Source of the DNA: Vibrio splendidus
GTDB lineage: Bacteria > Pseudomonadota > Gammaproteobacteria > Enterobacterales > Vibrionaceae
DNA length: 64,000 nt
Direction: 5' to 3'
NCBI RefSeq assembly: GCF_003345295.1
Contig: NZ_CP031055.1
Location: 1,488,001-1,552,000 of the forward strand
The position numbers and the translations under genes are program-made. A model generated the notes under the pieces. That model saw only the letters and a program-made list of their open reading frames with translations, was not told the DNA's origin and searched no databases. Below are positions 33,926 to 43,900 of the stretch, one piece after another (the stretch's first letter is position 1; each line of letters starts with the position of its first letter).

Positions 33926-35842
33926 TTAACTTTCCTGTTGTAGTGCCTCGAGCTCTTCCCAGCGCTCAAAAGCAACTTCAAGCTCCTGCTCTACTGCAGA
34001 TAGCTTATCTAAAACTGGTTGTGTCTGCTCTACAGATTTTGAGAAGAAGTCTGGATCATTAACTTCTTGCTGCAGAGTTTCAATCTCGGTTTCCAATTCT
34101 TCCAAACGCAAAGGTAACGTTTCTAATTCTCGTTGTAGCTTATACGATAACTTCTTAGGTTTAGCTTTAACTGGCGCAGTTTTGGGAGTTTCCTCAACAA
34201 CTTTCTCCGCCTTTGCTGGCTTTTCAGCCTGACGATACTCCAGCGCTTGTGCTCTTTGTTTCTGAGCATCATGGTAACCACCAACAAACTCTTCCACTAC
34301 GCCGTTACCTTCAAAGATCCAACTTGTCATAACCGTGTTATCAACAAACTGACGATCGTGGCTCACTAAAAGAAGCGTACCCTGATAGTTGGCAAGCAAA
34401 TCTTCTAAAAGTTCCAAAGTTTCGATATCTAGATCGTTGGTTGGCTCATCGAGAATCAATAAGTTATTCGATTTAAGGAAAATACGAGCTAATAACAGAC
34501 GGTTTTTCTCACCACCAGACAGTGCCTTCACAGGAGTACGAGCACGTTTAGGAGAGAACAAGAAATCTTGTAGGTAGCTCAGTGCATGACGCTCACGGCC
34601 GCCTACTGTCACTTCTTGCTTACCATCCGCTAGGTTGTCAATTACTGACTTCTCAGGGTCTAGGATTTCGCGGTATTGGTCGAAGTAAGCCACTTCAAGT
34701 TTAGTACCACAGTGCAGACGGCCTGAGTCAGGCTTAAGCTGATCAAGAAGCAGTTTAAGGACAGTACTCTTACCACAGCCATTAGGGCCGATCAGAGCAA
34801 TACGATCGCCACGCATAATGTTGAAGCTGAAGTCCTTAACAATCTCTTTGCCTTCAAAGCCAAAGTTAAGATTCTCTGCTTCGAATACAATCTTGCCTGA
34901 ACGTTGGCCATCGTCAATTTGGATAATCGCTTTACCCTGCACTTCACGACGATTGATGCGCTCTTCACGTAACTTCTTAAGGGCACGTACACGGCCTTCG
35001 TTACGCGTTCGACGAGCTTTAATACCCTGACGAATCCAAACTTCTTCTTGAGCAAGCTTTTTATCGAATTCAGCGTTCTGCATCTCTTCGACACGTAACG
35101 CTTCTTCTTTCTCTAGCAAGTAGTTTTCGTAATCGCCAGGGAACGAGCTCAGCTTGCCGCGATCAAGATCAACAATGCGTGTTGCCATCGATTTGATGAA
35201 AGCACGGTCATGCGAGATAAAGATGATTGAACCACGGAAGTCTTTCAGGAAGCCTTCTAACCATTCGATTGTCGCAACATCCAGGTGGTTAGTCGGTTCG
35301 TCGAGTAGAAGCACGTCAGGGTCACATACAAGCGCACGAGCGAGCGCCGCTTTACGTTGCCAACCACCAGACAAATCGGTCAGTTTTGTTTCAGCAGTGA
35401 GTTTAAGCGCCGCCATTACGTTACTTACGCGATCTTCGAAACGCCATGCGTTGGCATGATCCAACTGCTCTTGCACACGAGTAAGACGATTTAAGTTCTT
35501 TTCGCTAGGGTCAGTACCAATGAGATCCAAAAGATCATGGTAGATCTTCAGCTGTTCGCCGATTTCCGCTAGGCCACCAGCAACGTAATCATAAACGGTG
35601 CCTTCTTCATTACGCGGTGGATCTTGCTCAAGGCGAGAGACAACCACATCTTGTGTGATTTGCATCTTACCGTCGTCCATGATGATGTTCCCTGACAGGA
35701 TTTTCATCAACGTAGACTTACCCGCACCATTGCGCCCTACTAAACACACACGTTCGTTTTCTTGCAGTGCAAAGTCCGCACGATCTAATAACGGGTGATC
35801 GCCAAATGCTAATTGCCCGTTATGAATTGTAAGTAATGCCAT
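33926..35842 (-). CDS. uup: ABC-F family ATPase Uup
   Basis: 638-residue soluble ATPase with two ABC domains: Walker A GRNGAGKST and GPNGCGKST, signatures LSGGWQRKAALARAL and LSGGEKNRLLLARIF, Walker B LLLDEPTNHLD and LILDEPTNDLD. A linker rich in charged residues joins them, and the last 90 residues form a predicted coiled coil that in Uup binds DNA or ribosome. No membrane segments, so not a transporter. Overlaps the glutaredoxin-like gene by 23 bases. Confidence 0.95.
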   Translation of the reverse strand: MALLTIHNGQLAFGDHPLLDRADFALQENERVCLVGRNGAGKSTLMKILSGNIIMDDGKMQITQDVVVSRLEQDPPRNEEGTVYDYVAGGLAEIGEQLKIYHDLLDLIGTDPSEKNLNRLTRVQEQLDHANAWRFEDRVSNVMAALKLTAETKLTDLSGGWQRKAALARALVCDPDVLLLDEPTNHLDVATIEWLEGFLKDFRGSIIFISHDRAFIKSMATRIVDLDRGKLSSFPGDYENYLLEKEEALRVEEMQNAEFDKKLAQEEVWIRQGIKARRTRNEGRVRALKKLREERINRREVQGKAIIQIDDGQRSGKIVFEAENLNFGFEGKEIVKDFSFNIMRGDRIALIGPNGCGKSTVLKLLLDQLKPDSGRLHCGTKLEVAYFDQYREILDPEKSVIDNLADGKQEVTVGGRERHALSYLQDFLFSPKRARTPVKALSGGEKNRLLLARIFLKSNNLLILDEPTNDLDIETLELLEDLLANYQGTLLLVSHDRQFVDNTVMTSWIFEGNGVVEEFVGGYHDAQKQRAQALEYRQAEKPAKAEKVVEETPKTAPVKAKPKKLSYKLQRELETLPLRLEELETEIETLQQEVNDPDFFSKSVEQTQPVLDKLSAVEQELEVAFERWEELEALQQES

Positions 35843-36080
35843 TCTTTTTTAACCAATCATTAAGTTCTAACAAGCCAAATGGCCAGTTAAGCTCTGAGCT
35901 TTGAGAAAAGTCAGAGCTTTCAAATTTGAGCACAGGAATAGTGACCCCGTAACGGGAAAAGAGCTCATCATCAAATGCAATGTCGACAACGTTGACGTGA
36001 TGGCTAATGTTTAACTGTTCCGTGAGTTTGAATGCCATCTCACATAGATGGCACCCTTCTGTACTGTAGAGAGTCAGCAC
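35820..36080 (-). CDS. Glutaredoxin-like (DUF836) protein
   Basis: 86-residue thioredoxin-fold protein. The redox motif is CHLC in LYSTEGCHLCEMA, and the cis-proline region is GVTIPVLKFE. Most likely a small thiol oxidoreductase; substrate unknown. Located between rlmL and uup, 25 bases after the former and overlapping the latter, so it belongs to that operon. Confidence 0.88.
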   Translation of the reverse strand: MLTLYSTEGCHLCEMAFKLTEQLNISHHVNVVDIAFDDELFSRYGVTIPVLKFESSDFSQSSELNWPFGLLELNDWLKKNGITYNS

Positions 36081-36105
36081 GCTATATCCTTATACAATCT
36101 CTTAA

Positions 36106-38226
36106 TTACTTATGTGTAATCAACCAGCAGTTATGAATGTGCTTGTTACGAGAGAAGTCCAATGGAAGCGTTTTAGCTGAGATGTTCTGAGCTTTAAGAC
36201 CTAACTCCTCTAGGCCTTCTACATCCATTTTGAAGTGACGCTTGTTGTTAGAGAACACAATCGTGCCTTCTTCACGAAGAAGACGCTTGAGGTTTTCCAT
36301 CAATTGAATGTGATCACGCTGAACATCGAAAGATTGATCCATACGCTTAGAGTTTGAGAACGTTGGTGGATCAATGAAGATCAGGTCGTAAGAGCCCTGC
36401 TCTTTAACCAACCACTGTAAGCAGTCAGCTTGAACAAACTGATGTTGACGACCAACACGGCCATTCAGCTCCATGTTCTGCTTTGCCCACTCAAGGTAGG
36501 TATTAGACATATCAACCGTTGTTGTAGAGCGTGCACCACCCACAGCAGCATGAACAGAAGCACTGCCAGTGTAAGCAAACAAGTTAAGGAAATCTTTACC
36601 TGCAGCCATTTCACCGATACGACGACGAGTGATCTTATGATCTAAGAACAAGCCCGTATCTAAGTAGTCGTGAAGATTAACAATCAGCTTAACGCCGTAT
36701 TCGTTCACTTCTAGGTTAGAGGAGTCTTGAGCCATTTTTTGATATTGAGAGCGGCCTTTCTGCTTCTGACGAACCTTAAGAACCACGTTGTTTGCTTCAA
36801 CGCCAGTGACTTGAATAGAAGCACGGATGATATCGGTTAAGCGACGTTTTGCTTTCTCTTCCGGTACATCTTTAGGTGCTGCGTATTCTTGAATCACTAG
36901 GTGACCTGGGTATACGTCAATCGCTACATTGTATTCTGGTAAGTCCGCATCGTAGATACGGTAACAATCTAATTGCTCTTTCTTAGCCCACTTGCCAATT
37001 TTACCGATGTTCTTTTTAAGACGGTTTGCGAAGTCTGGAGCAATAAGTTGCTCTTGTTCACCCGTTGGACGCTCTGACATCGGACGATCAGAGATTGAGT
37101 AGTTCTTTTGGTGACACGGTAACGCACCATTGTTCAATTTGAACTGTTTGTCTGCACGCATACGTAGGCAGCTAAGCAGTTCGTCTGAACTAGAGAAGAT
37201 AGACGCGTTACAACCGCCAAATTCCGCTTTAAGTTGTGCACCGAATGCCGTGTAAAGTGCAATAAGACCCGGCTCTGTACCAAGACGCTCACCATAAGGT
37301 GGGTTAGAAACAATCACACCATCAGCAAACTCTGTAGGACGCTTAAGCTTTGCTGCATCACCTACTTCGAATTCAATCAGCTCTTCAACACCAGCACGAC
37401 GAGCATTGTCACGCGCTGTTTTGATCATGCGCTCGTCATTGTCGTAGCCATAGAACTTACATTCTACTTTCTTAACGCCACGACGGCCTTGAACGTTCGC
37501 TTCAGCTTTTACTTCAGCCCACAGCTCTGGTTCAAAATCTTCTAGAGATTCAAAACACCACTTCTGGCGTTTAACACCCGGTGCCATGTTTGCAGCCATC
37601 ATTGCTGCTTCAATCACTAACGTACCTGAACCACACATTGGGTCTAGGAAAGGCTTAGTCGCATCCCAGCCACTACGAAGAAGAATCGCTGCAGCAAGGG
37701 TTTCACGCAATGGTGCGCGACCTGATTCTGGACGGTAACCACGTTGGTGAAGACCGCTACCTACCATATCAACACCAAGAATCGCTTTGTCACGATGTAG
37801 ACGAACGTGAATACGAATATCTGGATTTTCTTTGCTGATAGACGGACGAGGCAAAGACTTTTTCTCAAAGCTATCAACAACGGCATCTTTTACTTTCATC
37901 GCACCGTATTGGCTATTACGGATTTCGTTGTTCGTACCATTGAAATCAACAACGAAACGCTTAGTGCTATGGAATTGATTTACCCAGTTAACCGCAGTGG
38001 TCGATAGGTAAAGATCCATGTCATCCATACAAGTGAATTCTGAAAGGACACGTACAAATCGAGAAGCCAAACGGCTCCACAAACAACAACGATAAATTTG
38101 CTCATTGGTGGCTTTGAATTTAACACCTGCTTGAACAGGTTTTGCGTTTGTAATCCCTAGTTGGGTTAGTTCTTCAACTAATAAATTCTCAAGGCCATTT
38201 GAGGTAACCGCTAGATATTGATTCAT
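36106..38226 (-). CDS. rlmL: 23S rRNA methyltransferase RlmKL
   Basis: 706-residue bifunctional enzyme methylating 23S rRNA G2445 (RlmL half) and G2069 (RlmK half). A THUMP domain occupies about residues 45-155, followed by the first methyltransferase domain with PMCGSGTLVIEAAMM and the catalytic NPPYGER; the second has LNLFAYTGSASVHAA and IDPPTFSNS. Length matches the E. coli fused enzyme. First gene of its operon. Confidence 0.96.
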   Translation of the reverse strand: MNQYLAVTSNGLENLLVEELTQLGITNAKPVQAGVKFKATNEQIYRCCLWSRLASRFVRVLSEFTCMDDMDLYLSTTAVNWVNQFHSTKRFVVDFNGTNNEIRNSQYGAMKVKDAVVDSFEKKSLPRPSISKENPDIRIHVRLHRDKAILGVDMVGSGLHQRGYRPESGRAPLRETLAAAILLRSGWDATKPFLDPMCGSGTLVIEAAMMAANMAPGVKRQKWCFESLEDFEPELWAEVKAEANVQGRRGVKKVECKFYGYDNDERMIKTARDNARRAGVEELIEFEVGDAAKLKRPTEFADGVIVSNPPYGERLGTEPGLIALYTAFGAQLKAEFGGCNASIFSSSDELLSCLRMRADKQFKLNNGALPCHQKNYSISDRPMSERPTGEQEQLIAPDFANRLKKNIGKIGKWAKKEQLDCYRIYDADLPEYNVAIDVYPGHLVIQEYAAPKDVPEEKAKRRLTDIIRASIQVTGVEANNVVLKVRQKQKGRSQYQKMAQDSSNLEVNEYGVKLIVNLHDYLDTGLFLDHKITRRRIGEMAAGKDFLNLFAYTGSASVHAAVGGARSTTTVDMSNTYLEWAKQNMELNGRVGRQHQFVQADCLQWLVKEQGSYDLIFIDPPTFSNSKRMDQSFDVQRDHIQLMENLKRLLREEGTIVFSNNKRHFKMDVEGLEELGLKAQNISAKTLPLDFSRNKHIHNCWLITHK

Positions 38227-38766
38227 AGTGTTCTTTTATTGATAAAAATGAGCTCGATTATACCTGAATTTGTTACCAGAGCATCACACTAAACTCGTCT
38301 TTTCATTGAATCTTTCGACTAACTGCTTAGCAAATGGTCAGTCATGAAGCGATCGCTTACCCGCACTCCCTTACAACACAACAACTCTCAATCTCACAGA
38401 AATAACACTCATCGATAGGCTTAAACCATTAAATGCATTTATATTCACCCTTAAACTGGTATATACCAAACCGAAATTTAGGTTGAAATTTAACAACAAA
38501 AGACCCAAAACAGGGAATAAACAGAGGAAATCCGCTATCGATAGTGGGAGAATCGGTCGAAATTGAGGTTAAAAAAGATACGTTTTTTACAAATTAAATA
38601 AGTGAACAACGTCATTCAAATGAATGAACTACGTCGTATTTATTGAGATAGGCTTTTTTAGGCACAAAAAAATCGGCTATTAAGCCGATTATGGGGAAGG
38701 TATTACAGGTTTATTCGTAGCGATATTTGGTCGAAATAGTGCTCTATTAACGCTCTAGGTTAGAGG
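38227..38766. other. 540-bp intergenic gap between rlmL and zapC
   Basis: No coding frame with a plausible start and composition was found. It contains a 16-bp perfect inverted repeat TCATTCA-AA-TGAATGA (38612-38627) and, at its left end, presumably the rlmL promoter. At the right end is the zapC terminator. AT-rich; nothing else can be supported. Confidence 0.5.
38665..38690 (-). terminator. Terminator after zapC
   Basis: Eight-bp stem AATCGGCT/AGCCGATT with a four-base loop and an A run on the plus strand, giving a T run for leftward transcription. Confidence 0.85.
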
Positions 38767-39315
38767 TTAACCCACCATCGCAATATGCGTTTGATGAAGG
38801 ATAGCATTTGCGTCAGTCATTCTATCGTGCATGACTTTAATCGAGTCTCCAAATCGTAACCCTTTTGAAGGCGTTAGGAGGAACTCTTCTAGGTCTACAA
38901 ATGCACATAAGCTCGCACACTCTCCTACTTCTAATACAATGAAGTAACCAAGGCTATGCTCGTTATGCATTTGTACAATATCCCCTTCTTGAGGATATTC
39001 ATGGCCAACGCCTTGTGAGTCGAAGAACCAGCTTTTAGGCTGTACAGGCTTATGAAAACGCTTCGCGGCCACACAATAAAGTGCAAGCTCGGCTTGTCGT
39101 GGCTCAGACAGTTCTAAGCCAGAAATTTGTTCTTTGAAGGTTTGGTAGGAAGATGCATCATCAACAGTGAATTCATTATCTTTAAAAGCGCAGTCCACCA
39201 GCTTATTGCGGACCAGATTCGTTTTAAAAATCATATCCTCTCCGAGGTTTAGCATCAATGAACATTGCTGCTCATCGTAATACCAACTCCATGTATCGCT
39301 AGGTTTAAGCATCAT
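38767..39315 (-). CDS. zapC: Cell division protein ZapC
   Basis: 182-residue cytoplasmic protein that bundles FtsZ filaments. N-terminus LKPSDTWSWYYDEQQCSLMLNLGEDMIFKT aligns with the start of E. coli ZapC (split here), and PKSWFF, GECASLCAF and GDSIKVMHDRM are matching later motifs. Position between rlmL and pyrD is the same as in E. coli. Two adjacent ATG codons; either could start. Confidence 0.88.
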   Translation of the reverse strand: MMLKPSDTWSWYYDEQQCSLMLNLGEDMIFKTNLVRNKLVDCAFKDNEFTVDDASSYQTFKEQISGLELSEPRQAELALYCVAAKRFHKPVQPKSWFFDSQGVGHEYPQEGDIVQMHNEHSLGYFIVLEVGECASLCAFVDLEEFLLTPSKGLRFGDSIKVMHDRMTDANAILHQTHIAMVG

Positions 39316-39402
39316 TTCGTCTCACACTGTTGAACCATTCCATTAGGTAAAACGCAAAATTACCTTCAATTACAGTAATTTTACTGTGCGATAGGCAAAA
39401 AA

Positions 39403-39425
39403 AAAGAGGAAATGAATTCCTCTTT
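39403..39425 (-). terminator. Terminator after pyrD
   Basis: Nine-bp stem AAAGAGGAA/TTCCTCTTT with a five-base loop and a long A run on the plus strand. Confidence 0.85.
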
Positions 39426-39520
39426 CTTATTGCTTTTCTCTACAACTCAGTGAGTTACAGTGTCTCTTTTATTAAGACGATGCCGGATTGTAGTCTTTGG
39501 ACTAAGATCGTTTTTACGAA

Positions 39521-40531
39521 CTATAGATTTTTGACGATGTCGCCTACAAGGCCTGGACCTTTGTAGATAAAACCAGAGTAAACTTGTACAAGCTTCGCGC
39601 CCGCCATCATTTTCTCTTTTGCAGCAACGTAAGAGTCAACGCCACCTACCCCGATGATCGGTAGTTGGTCACCCAGCTCCTCGTGAAGTTTGCGAACAAC
39701 TTCAGTACTGCGAGATTGAACTGGACGTCCGCTTAGGCCACCCGCTTCATCGCAATGCTTCATGCCTTCAACGATACTGCGATCCAATGTCGTGTTGGTT
39801 GCGATCACACCATCGATCTTATTTTTGATCAATGATTCGCAAATCTGACTGATTTCGTCATCACTTAGATCCGGCGCGATCTTAAGAGCAAGCGGGACAT
39901 ATTTGCCATGCTTCGCTTCTAATTCAGATTGCTTGGTTTTTAGTTCAGACAACAAATCATCAAGTGCTTCGCCATATTGTAGTGAACGAAGTCCTGGAGT
40001 ATTTGGTGAAGAGATATTTACCGCAATGTAACCCGCGTATTGGTAAACCTTCTCCATACAGATAATGTAATCTTCTGCGCCCTTTTCAATTGGCGTGTCT
40101 TTGTTCTTACCAATATTGATACCTAAGATGCCGTCATAGTTCGACTTCTTAACATTCTCAATTAGGTTATCTACACCTAGGTTGTTAAAACCCATGCGAT
40201 TGATAATACCTTCGGCTTCAACAAGACGGAACAGACGTGGTTTGTCATTACCTGCTTGTGGACGAGGAGTCACAGTCCCTACTTCTACAAAACCAAAACC
40301 CATTGCGCCAAATGCATCAATACATTCGCCGTTTTTGTCTAGGCCGGCAGCAAGGCCAACTGGGTTTTTAAAAGTAAGACCCATGCACTCTACAGGTCGG
40401 TGAGGTAATTGTTGGCGATACAAAAGATCAATAGGTGTGCCTGTGAAGCGTTTGAAATTTTGAATTGCAAGATCATGAGCCTTTTCGGCATCAAGTTGGA
40501 AAAAGCCAGTTCTGGCTAGACGGTAAAGCAT
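39521..40531 (-). CDS. pyrD: Dihydroorotate dehydrogenase (quinone) PyrD
   Basis: Class 2 membrane-associated flavoenzyme of pyrimidine synthesis, passing electrons from dihydroorotate to quinone. N-terminal amphipathic region MLYRLARTGFFQLDAEKAHDLAI, flavin-binding GLAAGLDKNGECID and FVEVGTVTPRPQ, catalytic Ser in NISSPNTPGLR, and the late motif GVGGVDSYVAAKEKMMAGA. 336 residues, normal length. Confidence 0.96.
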   Translation of the reverse strand: MLYRLARTGFFQLDAEKAHDLAIQNFKRFTGTPIDLLYRQQLPHRPVECMGLTFKNPVGLAAGLDKNGECIDAFGAMGFGFVEVGTVTPRPQAGNDKPRLFRLVEAEGIINRMGFNNLGVDNLIENVKKSNYDGILGINIGKNKDTPIEKGAEDYIICMEKVYQYAGYIAVNISSPNTPGLRSLQYGEALDDLLSELKTKQSELEAKHGKYVPLALKIAPDLSDDEISQICESLIKNKIDGVIATNTTLDRSIVEGMKHCDEAGGLSGRPVQSRSTEVVRKLHEELGDQLPIIGVGGVDSYVAAKEKMMAGAKLVQVYSGFIYKGPGLVGDIVKNL

Positions 40532-40785
40532 TGTGCCTCCGATAGAAAAAAGCGCCGTGTAAACGGGGCGATATTATTTACTTATTTACCCAACTATTCA
40601 ATCTATTACTGTCTGTAAGGGTAAGATAATCGAGTTTGCTAACGAATGAGGTTTATTATTAAGCAAACGTTACCGTATCCTCCGGCGAATCACCCATTTG
40701 ACTATCATTCGTGTAACGAGCATCAATTAGAAGCTAACTTGACTAACCATAAGTGACTCAATGAAATAATTGGACACGTCATTCA

Positions 40786-40857
40786 CTATTCAGCCAAATG
40801 ACACTATTCTCCTAAATAACATTGTTCTGCCAAATAACACTGCTCTGCCAAACGAAA
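40786..40857. repeat. Four degenerate 18-bp tandem repeats
   Basis: Units are CTATTCAGCCAAATGACA (40786-40803), CTATTCTCCTAAATAACA (40804-40821), TTGTTCTGCCAAATAACA (40822-40839) and CTGCTCTGCCAAACGAAA (40840-40857). They lie in the 376-bp gap between pyrD and gdh, just before the gdh terminator. The rest of the gap (40532-40785) holds the pyrD upstream region with no supported feature. Confidence 0.75.
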
Positions 40858-40880
40858 AAGGCAGACCTAATGGCCTGCCC
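40855..40880 (-). terminator. Terminator after gdh
   Basis: Stem GGCAGACC with GGCCTGCC (one mismatch) around a TAAT loop, with a plus-strand AAAAA tract on the downstream side for leftward transcription. Confidence 0.75.
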
Positions 40881-40907
40881 TTGTTTCTTTTCGTTTTTAT
40901 CTAATCG

Positions 40908-43900
40908 CTAGTCTGTCGACGTGCAGTTTAGATTCAATAGCATCAATTCACGTAGTGCTACTGAGAACTTAGCAAACTCATGAACCGAACCTACTTTGAA
41001 TTCGTTCAAGATGCTTTCCCAACGATGTAGAGAAACCGAATTGCTTTCCATCCAATCATCAAGCGCTTTAATCACATCAATATCTGAGGCACAACCGCAG
41101 TTAAGTACTTGGCCAGTTAGCTGACGTTGCTGCCAATCCAGATCTTCTCTGAATGCTGCACGCGCCAGTGCTTGCCAGTTGTTGTCTACTGCTTGGCCAT
41201 TGATTTGCTTCAAGAACCAGTGCAAAGACAAGCGATCACCAAGATTGAAGTAAAGCTTAGACGCCTGTTGTACTGTTTTACCTGTTTCACGAGCTACTGT
41301 GGATATATCCAGTGCTGAGTACAAGCTAGACAAACGTGCGACGGAATTGGCTAACTCAGCGTTTACGCCTTGGTCAATCCATAGCTGTGCCATTGCGTTA
41401 TGCTCTTCTACTTCAGAAGCCACTAGGTTTTCATCCAGTTTCTCTGTGATAGTAAGAACATCACCTTGGTAAAGTTCAATCAGAGCTTTCACTGACTGTT
41501 TACCAGTACGGTTTCTTAGCAACCAACGAGCCAAACGACGAAGTGTACGACGAACATGGTAGATCAATTCGTATTGAGCTTCGGAACTTGAAACATTGTC
41601 CAGTTCACGGATGCTCTTCAGAACTTTACCAAGACCGTAGATTTCACGAGATGCTGCGTAAGCATTTGCAATATCAACGATATTTGCACCCGTCTCTTCT
41701 TGCAGACGAGTAACAAAGTTACAACCCATTTCGTTAACCATTTGGTTAGCCAGTGCCGTCGCAATGATTTCAGAGCGTAGTGGATGGTTATCCATGTGCT
41801 GAGAATAGTTACGACGTAACGCTGTTGGGAAGTATTGCATAAGCTGTTGAGCATGGAATTCATCATTAGCGATATCATCACTAACAAGATCTTCTTTAAG
41901 CACCATTTTTCCGTAAGCAACAAGTACAGAAAGCTCTGGTCTTGTTAGGCCTTGGCCCTGCTTTTCACGCTCAAGTAGTGTTTCGTCGTCTGGAATGTAT
42001 TCCAAACCACGATCCAAGTACCCTGCTTTTTCCATTGTATGAATAAAGCGGATTTGCTCTTTGACTAAGCCAACACCTTGATGCTCAGTAACCGAAATAG
42101 ACTCAGCTTGGCAATATGCGTCGTCTAGTACGATTTCGCCAACTTCATCTTCCATCGATTCAAGCACTTGGTTACGTTGCTTAACGGTTAGATCACCATT
42201 AGATACTAACCCGTTCAGGAAGATCTTAATGTTTACTTCATTATCCGAACAGTCAACACCACCAACGTTATCAACGAAGTCGGTATTAACGCGGCCACCC
42301 GTCAGCGCGTATTCAATACGACCCAATTGAGTCATACCCAAGTTACCACCTTCACCAACAACCTTAGCTTTCAGGTCACGGCCATCGATACGAAGCACGT
42401 CATTTGCACGGTCACCAACATCAGTATGAGTCTCGTTTGAAGACTTAACGTAAGTACCGATACCGCCATTCCAAAGAAGATCAACCTGCATAGACAAGAT
42501 CGCTTTGATCAAGTCATTTGGTGCCATTGATGCTTTCTTGGTACCCAGCATTTTCTGAATTTCAGGCGTCAAAGGAATCGACTTCGCTCTACGAGAGAAG
42601 ATGCCACCACCTTGAGAGATAAGGTCTTTGTTGTAATCTTCCCAGCTTGAACGAGGCAGATTAAACAAACGATCACGCTCTACCCAGCTTGATGCTGATT
42701 CTGGATTCGGGTCAATGAAGATATGCATGTGGTTAAACGCAGCTTGCATGCGAATATGCTTAGACAACAGCATGCCGTTACCAAACACATCGCCCGCCAT
42801 ATCACCTACACCAATAGCAGTGAAATCCGTTGTTTGACAGTTGATGCCCATCTCACGGAAGTGACGCTTAACAGATTCCCAACCACCTTTCGCGGTAATA
42901 CCCATCGCTTTATGGTCGTAACCGTTAGAACCACCAGAGGCAAACGCATCGCCTAACCAGAAGTTGTACTCATCAGACACTGAGTTTGCGAGATCTGAGA
43001 ACGTTGCTGTACCTTTATCGGCAGCAACAACCAAGTACGGATCATCTTCATCGTGACGAACAACACTCTTCGGTGGGATAACCTCACCTTCAATAATGTT
43101 GTCTGATACATCTAGTAGTGCACGAATGAAACGCTTGTAACAACGTTGACCTTCAGCGAAGATTTCATCACGGCCAGACATCATGTGCTGACGCTTACAA
43201 ACGAAACCACCCTTTGCACCAACCGGTACAATTACAGTGTTCTTAACTTGTTGTGCTTTAACTAGGCCTAGAATCTCAGTACGGAAATCCTCTTGGCGAT
43301 CTGACCAACGTAAACCACCACGAGCGACTTTACCGCCACGTAGATGCACACCTTCAATGTCTGGTGCGTAAACAAAGATCTCAAACGCAGGAACCGGCGC
43401 TGGAATATCTGGAATCTCGCTTGGTCTCATTTTCAGAGCCAACCAAGGTTTAGACTGTTTGTTGTCATCTAACTGATAGTAGTTAGTACGAAGCGTTGCT
43501 GTGATCATTTCCATGTAGCGACGAATGATACGATCATCATCCAAGCTTTCTACATGATCCAACTGTTCAGTGATCTTCTTAATAAGATCTTGTTGGCCTT
43601 TCGCGCTGCCCTTCAATTTAGGATCAAAACGCTTGCCGAATAAGCTCACTAACCCTTTCGCTAGATCTGGGTAATGAGACAATGTGTCTTCAATGTATTG
43701 TTGGCTGAATGGGAAACCAACTTGGCGCATGTAACGCGCATACGCACGTAAGATTGAGATTTCACGTCCAGAAAGACCTGCACCCAATACCAAACGGTTG
43801 AAACCATCGCTGTCTAACTCACCCGCCCAAATCGCAGCAAAGGCTTGTTGGAATAGATCGCGAGCTTCACGAAGATCAATCGTCTTGTCACTCTTATGCA

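Noticed and set aside
37111..37123. matS-like GTGACACGGTAAC in rlmL
   Set aside because: Two mismatches, one at a defined purine/pyrimidine position; similar 11/13 matches (14891, 32395) occur and are likely chance.
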